64,000 bases of DNA, from assembly GCA_024655945.1 (NCBI GenBank), contig JANLFK010000001.1, positions 186,001 through 250,000 on the forward strand, read 5' to 3'. The notes under the pieces are model-generated. The model was not told the origin of the DNA and did no database searches. It was given only the letters and a program-made list of their open reading frames with translations. This document shows positions 60,574-64,000 of the stretch, piece after piece; position 1 is the stretch's first letter, and every line of letters starts with the position of its first letter. The translations under genes and the position numbers were made by a program. The DNA comes from a candidate division KSB1 bacterium. GTDB taxonomy: Bacteria; Zhuqueibacterota; Zhuqueibacteria; JANLFK01; Oleimicrobiaceae.

Positions 60574-63500
60574 TCAATAAAGGAGAACGCACTTCCTGGT
60601 CAGACGCACATCGCCAACTACCAGCTGGTAGAGGTAGACGCCGCTGGCTAAGCGCACACCGTTCGCGTCCGTCCCATCCCAGGTGACCTGGTGGTAACCC
60701 TGGGGTAAGAGTTCGTCCCTGAGAATCCGCACCACCTGACCCAGCGAGTTGAGAACACGTACCTGCACCCTCGCCGCCTTGGGCAGTGCGAAGAAGATGT
60801 GGGTCCCCGGATTGAAAGGATTGGGATAATTGGGCGCCAGCGCGAAGTCTGCCGGCACGTGCTCTTCTGCCGGCTCCTCAACATCGCTCACCGTACCTTG
60901 CAGCCAGTCGAGGATGCGCATGAGCAGCAATTGCCGGAGCTGCGCGTCGGCGATCCCCTCCCATCCGAAACCGAAAAAGACCGCGCGGTAGGTAGCTCCC
61001 TCCGCTGCCACGGCCCCAGCCCCGCTGGATCGGATAGTGCCTGGGCCCTCCGGGGTGCTTCGATCATAGAAAAGCAACGCCTGGCCCGGTGCAATCGCGT
61101 CCACTTCGTTGGGGAGCGGCTGCCTATTGCCGCCCTCCCGCGACAGCCAGAACTGGACGCTGCCAAGGACCTGGTTAGCGCCCTGGGTCACCAGCCGGTG
61201 CAGCTGCGTGTTGTGATTGACGTAGGCAACGCGCAGCCAGTCCCGCAACAGCGTGCTGTTTTTCAGAGAAAGACCCAACATGGAACCATTCAGGAACAAA
61301 TTGCCGCCACTGGCAAGATAGGCCTCCAAGGCTGCGGTGCCGTGGCTGTACAGGGTGTGGCCGAAATAGTGGCCAGTGTACCAGATGACGCGCGTGAACA
61401 TGCGCAGCGTGTCTTCAGGCACCGGGCCCTCAACTCCGGTACCCCAATAGCGGAAGTTGAGCCCGAGCGTGTTGAGGGCGGATGTGTAGTAATCCGCCAA
61501 GGCAAAGTCCCCATCGTCCTCCACAAGCAGGATTCTGCCCTGTCCCACAGCAATGTTGAGAGGCAGAGTGGCTCGGCAGAAGCCGCCTCCTTCCCGGACT
61601 TCAAGCTGGAAGGCAATGGTGGAGGACGGAGCACCGGGCGCCACCCGCGCAGCGAATCTGTCTGCCCAATTGGCTCGCACTTGACCCACTCCGATATCGG
61701 GATATGCGGCGACGCTATCTTCGATGGTAACCCACGGCGAAGCGGTTCGCAGTACGGCCTCCACATGTTGCGCCGGGCGCAATCCGCTGTTCTTCAGGGA
61801 AACCGCCACGGTGAAGGTCTCGCCTGGGTCGATCTTGCCATCAGCGTTTCCGGTACTTTCCTGCACGGTCTGCGCCACGTAAGCGAATTCCGGCATGGTG
61901 ACCAGCATCTTCAGCACGTCCGACCACATGCCGCCGGCGGCGTCGCGCGTCACCACCCGCAGCTCCACTCGTTGCCCGGCAGTAAGAGCTGGGGACAAGG
62001 CGACGACGACCGGAGTTTGGCTCTGCAGCACCGCTCCCACTGGCACATCGCCAACGTGGGCACTGTCCACCACCACTTCCACGCGGCGGTCATCGCTGTG
62101 TGCCTTGCAGTAGACGCCCTGTCCCGGTCGGTTGCCAAAGTTTCGCACATTGAGGTTGAGTTCCAGCCTTTCCCCAGCGTCGACGTAGCCGTTGCCGTTG
62201 CCCTGGCTATTCCCAACGGCGTCGTCGTCAACGGAAAAAGCCACCACCTTGACGAAGGGCACATCGCCGAAATTGTCGGCCGGACCAGCCAAGGCAGCAA
62301 TGGCTGCGACGCTGGCCTGCACCACTTCGCGCATGTAGGGGAAATCCATGTTGCTGGTGACATCAGTCGGTTGATGCCAATGAGGGCTAAAGTCGCCCTC
62401 CGCCACAAATATAGCCGGTTGCCCCCACACCTGGAAGGAGCGATGGTCGCTGCCACTGCTGTTGCCCGGGATGGAAGGCAAGAGCGTTGTGTAAGTCCGA
62501 AACATGTCGGCAACAAACTCGGCAAATGGCCGCGAGGCCGCGTCGGTGTAGATGACCACGTCACGGGGCGGAGCCGCAGGGTTGTAGTTGCCGATCATGT
62601 CGCCATTCAGGTAGAAGGAGACCGGCCGACCGCTGCGGTAGGCTTTCTGGGCATAGGCGGCGCTTCCCACCAGGCCGATCTCTTCGGCATCCCACGCAGC
62701 AAACTTGAGCGTGGCCTCGAAGTTATGACAGGCCAGCACCCGCGCAGCCTCAAGCGCCAGCACGGTGCCGGAGGCGTTGTCGTCCGCGCCCGGCGCCCAC
62801 ACCAGCGGGTTGGCACCAGCACCGAGCACAATGGAGTCATAGTGCCCGCCGATCATGATGACGCTATCCGGATAAATAAGCCCCGGTTTGGCAGCAACGA
62901 CGTTGAAGTGCGGTACGCCGGAAATGTAGAAGGTGTCGAACTCCACATCGGTGAAGCCAAGGGCTAAGTAGCGTTTGTAGAGCCACTGCGCCGCCTTGCG
63001 GATCGAATCCGAGTAGGTGTAACGGGTGCGAAAGTCCTGCAGACGCTGCACCCAGCGCTGCAGTGTATCGGCGCTCACCTCGGCGATGATGCTGGCAATA
63101 GTAGAGTCAAAAGCGCCGGGAACCAGGGAAATCTTAGGAGTCGCCGCACGGGGCACCGGTTTGGCCACACGGCTGATCTGCTGCAGGCTGTAGCCCGAAT
63201 GAGCGAGGGCCAGAGCCTCGTCCGGCGAGGCCTTCACCAAAGCTTGCTTCGCCCGAGTGTACAGAATCCGCCCCTTGGGCAGCGCACTCAGGCTCGGTCC
63301 ATGCACTCCTTCCGCCACCACGTAGTACTGGCCGCTCCAGCCGCTCTTGTCAACTACCTCATGGCGGATTCCCCGTCGCTGAAGGTCAGCGAGACCATTC
63401 TGGTCAATCTCGCCGAAGGCGAGGTCATCCTCAAAGTGATAAGGGACAAAGGGAGCCACTTCGCTGAGCTGCTGGAAATCGCTCGTGCGCACCACCACAA

Positions 63501-63585
63501 GCACGGGTTGCTGGCCTTGCGGTGCGTGCACCGCTATCACCAGCAACAGAACTACGAAAAGCACCGCCGATGCACTCCTTTTCAC
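60574..63585 (-). CDS. Secreted M28-family aminopeptidase with FlgD-like C-terminal domain
   Basis: 1003 residues from GTG 63585, which has AGGAGG 8 nt upstream. Signal peptide about 1-24. The M28 domain (about 195-450) carries the two-Zn ligands in order: GGHYDS, DDNASG, AEEIGLVG, NGDMIG and the late His in SPHWHQPTDV. Two CARDB-like beta domains follow (about 460-690), then a ThuA/glutamine-amidotransferase-like stretch (ILLVEDDGDFALADYYTSAL), and a C-terminal FlgD/T9SS module with NYPNPFNP (about 910-1003). Probably exported and surface bound; it is the largest secreted protein of the window. Confidence 0.88.
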   Translation of the reverse strand: MKRSASAVLFVVLLLVIAVHAPQGQQPVLVVVRTSDFQQLSEVAPFVPYHFEDDLAFGEIDQNGLADLQRRGIRHEVVDKSGWSGQYYVVAEGVHGPSLSALPKGRILYTRAKQALVKASPDEALALAHSGYSLQQISRVAKPVPRAATPKISLVPGAFDSTIASIIAEVSADTLQRWVQRLQDFRTRYTYSDSIRKAAQWLYKRYLALGFTDVEFDTFYISGVPHFNVVAAKPGLIYPDSVIMIGGHYDSIVLGAGANPLVWAPGADDNASGTVLALEAARVLACHNFEATLKFAAWDAEEIGLVGSAAYAQKAYRSGRPVSFYLNGDMIGNYNPAAPPRDVVIYTDAASRPFAEFVADMFRTYTTLLPSIPGNSSGSDHRSFQVWGQPAIFVAEGDFSPHWHQPTDVTSNMDFPYMREVVQASVAAIAALAGPADNFGDVPFVKVVAFSVDDDAVGNSQGNGNGYVDAGERLELNLNVRNFGNRPGQGVYCKAHSDDRRVEVVVDSAHVGDVPVGAVLQSQTPVVVALSPALTAGQRVELRVVTRDAAGGMWSDVLKMLVTMPEFAYVAQTVQESTGNADGKIDPGETFTVAVSLKNSGLRPAQHVEAVLRTASPWVTIEDSVAAYPDIGVGQVRANWADRFAARVAPGAPSSTIAFQLEVREGGGFCRATLPLNIAVGQGRILLVEDDGDFALADYYTSALNTLGLNFRYWGTGVEGPVPEDTLRMFTRVIWYTGHYFGHTLYSHGTAALEAYLASGGNLFLNGSMLGLSLKNSTLLRDWLRVAYVNHNTQLHRLVTQGANQVLGSVQFWLSREGGNRQPLPNEVDAIAPGQALLFYDRSTPEGPGTIRSSGAGAVAAEGATYRAVFFGFGWEGIADAQLRQLLLMRILDWLQGTVSDVEEPAEEHVPADFALAPNYPNPFNPGTHIFFALPKAARVQVRVLNSLGQVVRILRDELLPQGYHQVTWDGTDANGVRLASGVYLYQLVVGDVRLTRKCVLLY

Positions 63586-63618
63586 CGTGAGTTCCTCCTG
63601 GCGATTTATTCTGGCTAG

Positions 63619-64000
63619 TCACTCCGCATCACTATTCAGGCTTGTCTCTTTGAAGCCAGTGACGAGCGACTTGACGCTGATCGGCCGGCCGTCACGCAGG
63701 TACACACGGGGCAGCCGTGATCCAAAGCGCGCCATGACCTCGTATGACACCGAACCAATGGCATCAGCGATGTCATGCGGCGAGATCTCCTCCTCGCCAT
63801 CCTTTCCCATCAGCGTCACGACGTCGCCCACACGCACCTCTCCCACCCCGTCTACGCGCACGAAGCAGGCATCCATGCAAATGCCCCCGACGATGGGCGC
63901 TCGCTTCCCTCGGATGAGCACCGTTCCCACGTTACGCAGGCCGCGATCGTAGCCATCCGCATAGCCGATTTGCAGCACGGCGATGCGCTCCTGACCTTCT
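63619..64000 (-). CDS. alr: Alanine racemase, C-terminal part (cut by window edge)
   Basis: Only the last ~127 residues are present and the gene continues to the right. They match the C-terminal beta domain of Alr: VLQIGYADGYDRGLRNVGTV, VGGICMDACFVRV (the GxxxMD segment of the active site) and GDVVTLMGKDGEEEIS. Alr makes D-alanine for peptidoglycan. It lies 33 nt upstream of the M28 peptidase gene. Confidence 0.9.
   Translation of the reverse strand, partial: EGQERIAVLQIGYADGYDRGLRNVGTVLIRGKRAPIVGGICMDACFVRVDGVGEVRVGDVVTLMGKDGEEEISPHDIADAIGSVSYEVMARFGSRLPRVYLRDGRPISVKSLVTGFKETSLNSDAE

Noticed and set aside
60799-62967. 722-residue plus-strand open frame opposite the M28 peptidase
   Set aside because: It is a shadow of a clear M28 coding frame, with no recognisable domain.
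1-64000. CRISPR arrays, insertion sequences, prophage or integration sites
   Set aside because: No repeated spacer pattern, transposase, integrase or terminal repeats were seen.

Overview
This 64 kb, GC-rich window is a piece of bacterial chromosome, mostly housekeeping genes with some surface-polysaccharide, signalling and secreted-enzyme genes. Two secreted proteins (a six-bladed-type propeller at 38054-40237 and an M28 peptidase at 60574-63585) end in FlgD-like/T9SS-like C-terminal modules, one with the text 'NYPNPFNP'. This, with a class II (B12-dependent) ribonucleotide reductase, DUF3857/transglutaminase and DUF1844 proteins, and SSCKKIRDDKGYW-type PAS sensors, points to an uncultured FCB-superphylum lineage of the KSB1/Calditrichota type. 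That placement is inference; no rRNA is present. TGA is used as a normal stop codon, and GTG and TTG starts with good Shine-Dalgarno sequences are common.

Layout, left to right. 1-5140 (minus): a truncated methyltransferase with its own promoter, a MerR regulator plus B12-binding radical SAM operon, and a DUF3857/transglutaminase lipoprotein. 5325-6425 (plus): a uroporphyrinogen-decarboxylase-like protein. 6491-9311 (minus): a two-component system whose NtrC-type regulator is broken by a frameshift and a nonsense codon. 9405-9992: an intergenic strip with a sigma-54 promoter and a terminated, apparently non-coding transcript, then tRNA-Leu(CAG). 10095-15768 (plus): a giant PAS/GAF sensor, smpB, tyrS and a frameshifted macrodomain gene. 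15762-24326 (minus): one long operon with K+ channel, cyclic-nucleotide-binding protein, valS, DUF4139 protein, recG and DUF1844 protein. 24581-30290 (minus): M23 peptidase, glycosyltransferase, glucuronyl C5-epimerase-like protein and nucleotidyltransferase. 30618-44108 (minus): an FMN riboswitch heads ribD-ribE-ribBA-ribH, and the same strand continues without obvious interruption into propeller, recN, a CpoB-like lipoprotein, dnaE, a Yip1 protein, a small membrane protein and an RNase H. 44213-47222 (plus): nrdJ behind a near-consensus promoter and a short upstream ORF. 47242-54561 (minus): FmdB-like, STAS, two tandem family-2 glycosyltransferases, a heptosyltransferase-like gene with a leaderless promoter, a starch-synthase-like transferase and a six-hairpin glycosidase. 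54727-58911 (minus): CDP-alcohol phosphatidyltransferase, HAD phosphatase, an unusual ABC exporter with two frameshifts, and DUF1854. 58983-64000 (minus): M14 and M28 peptidases and the 3' end of alr.

Many sigma-70-type promoters with exact 17-nt spacers can be read directly. The most notable items are the sigma-54 promoter with its candidate small RNA next to a decaying sigma-54 activator, repeated single-base lesions (two in G/C runs), a K+ channel gene whose only well-placed start is AUC, a split cyclic-nucleotide/K+ channel pair, and the DUF1854-linked ABC exporter.
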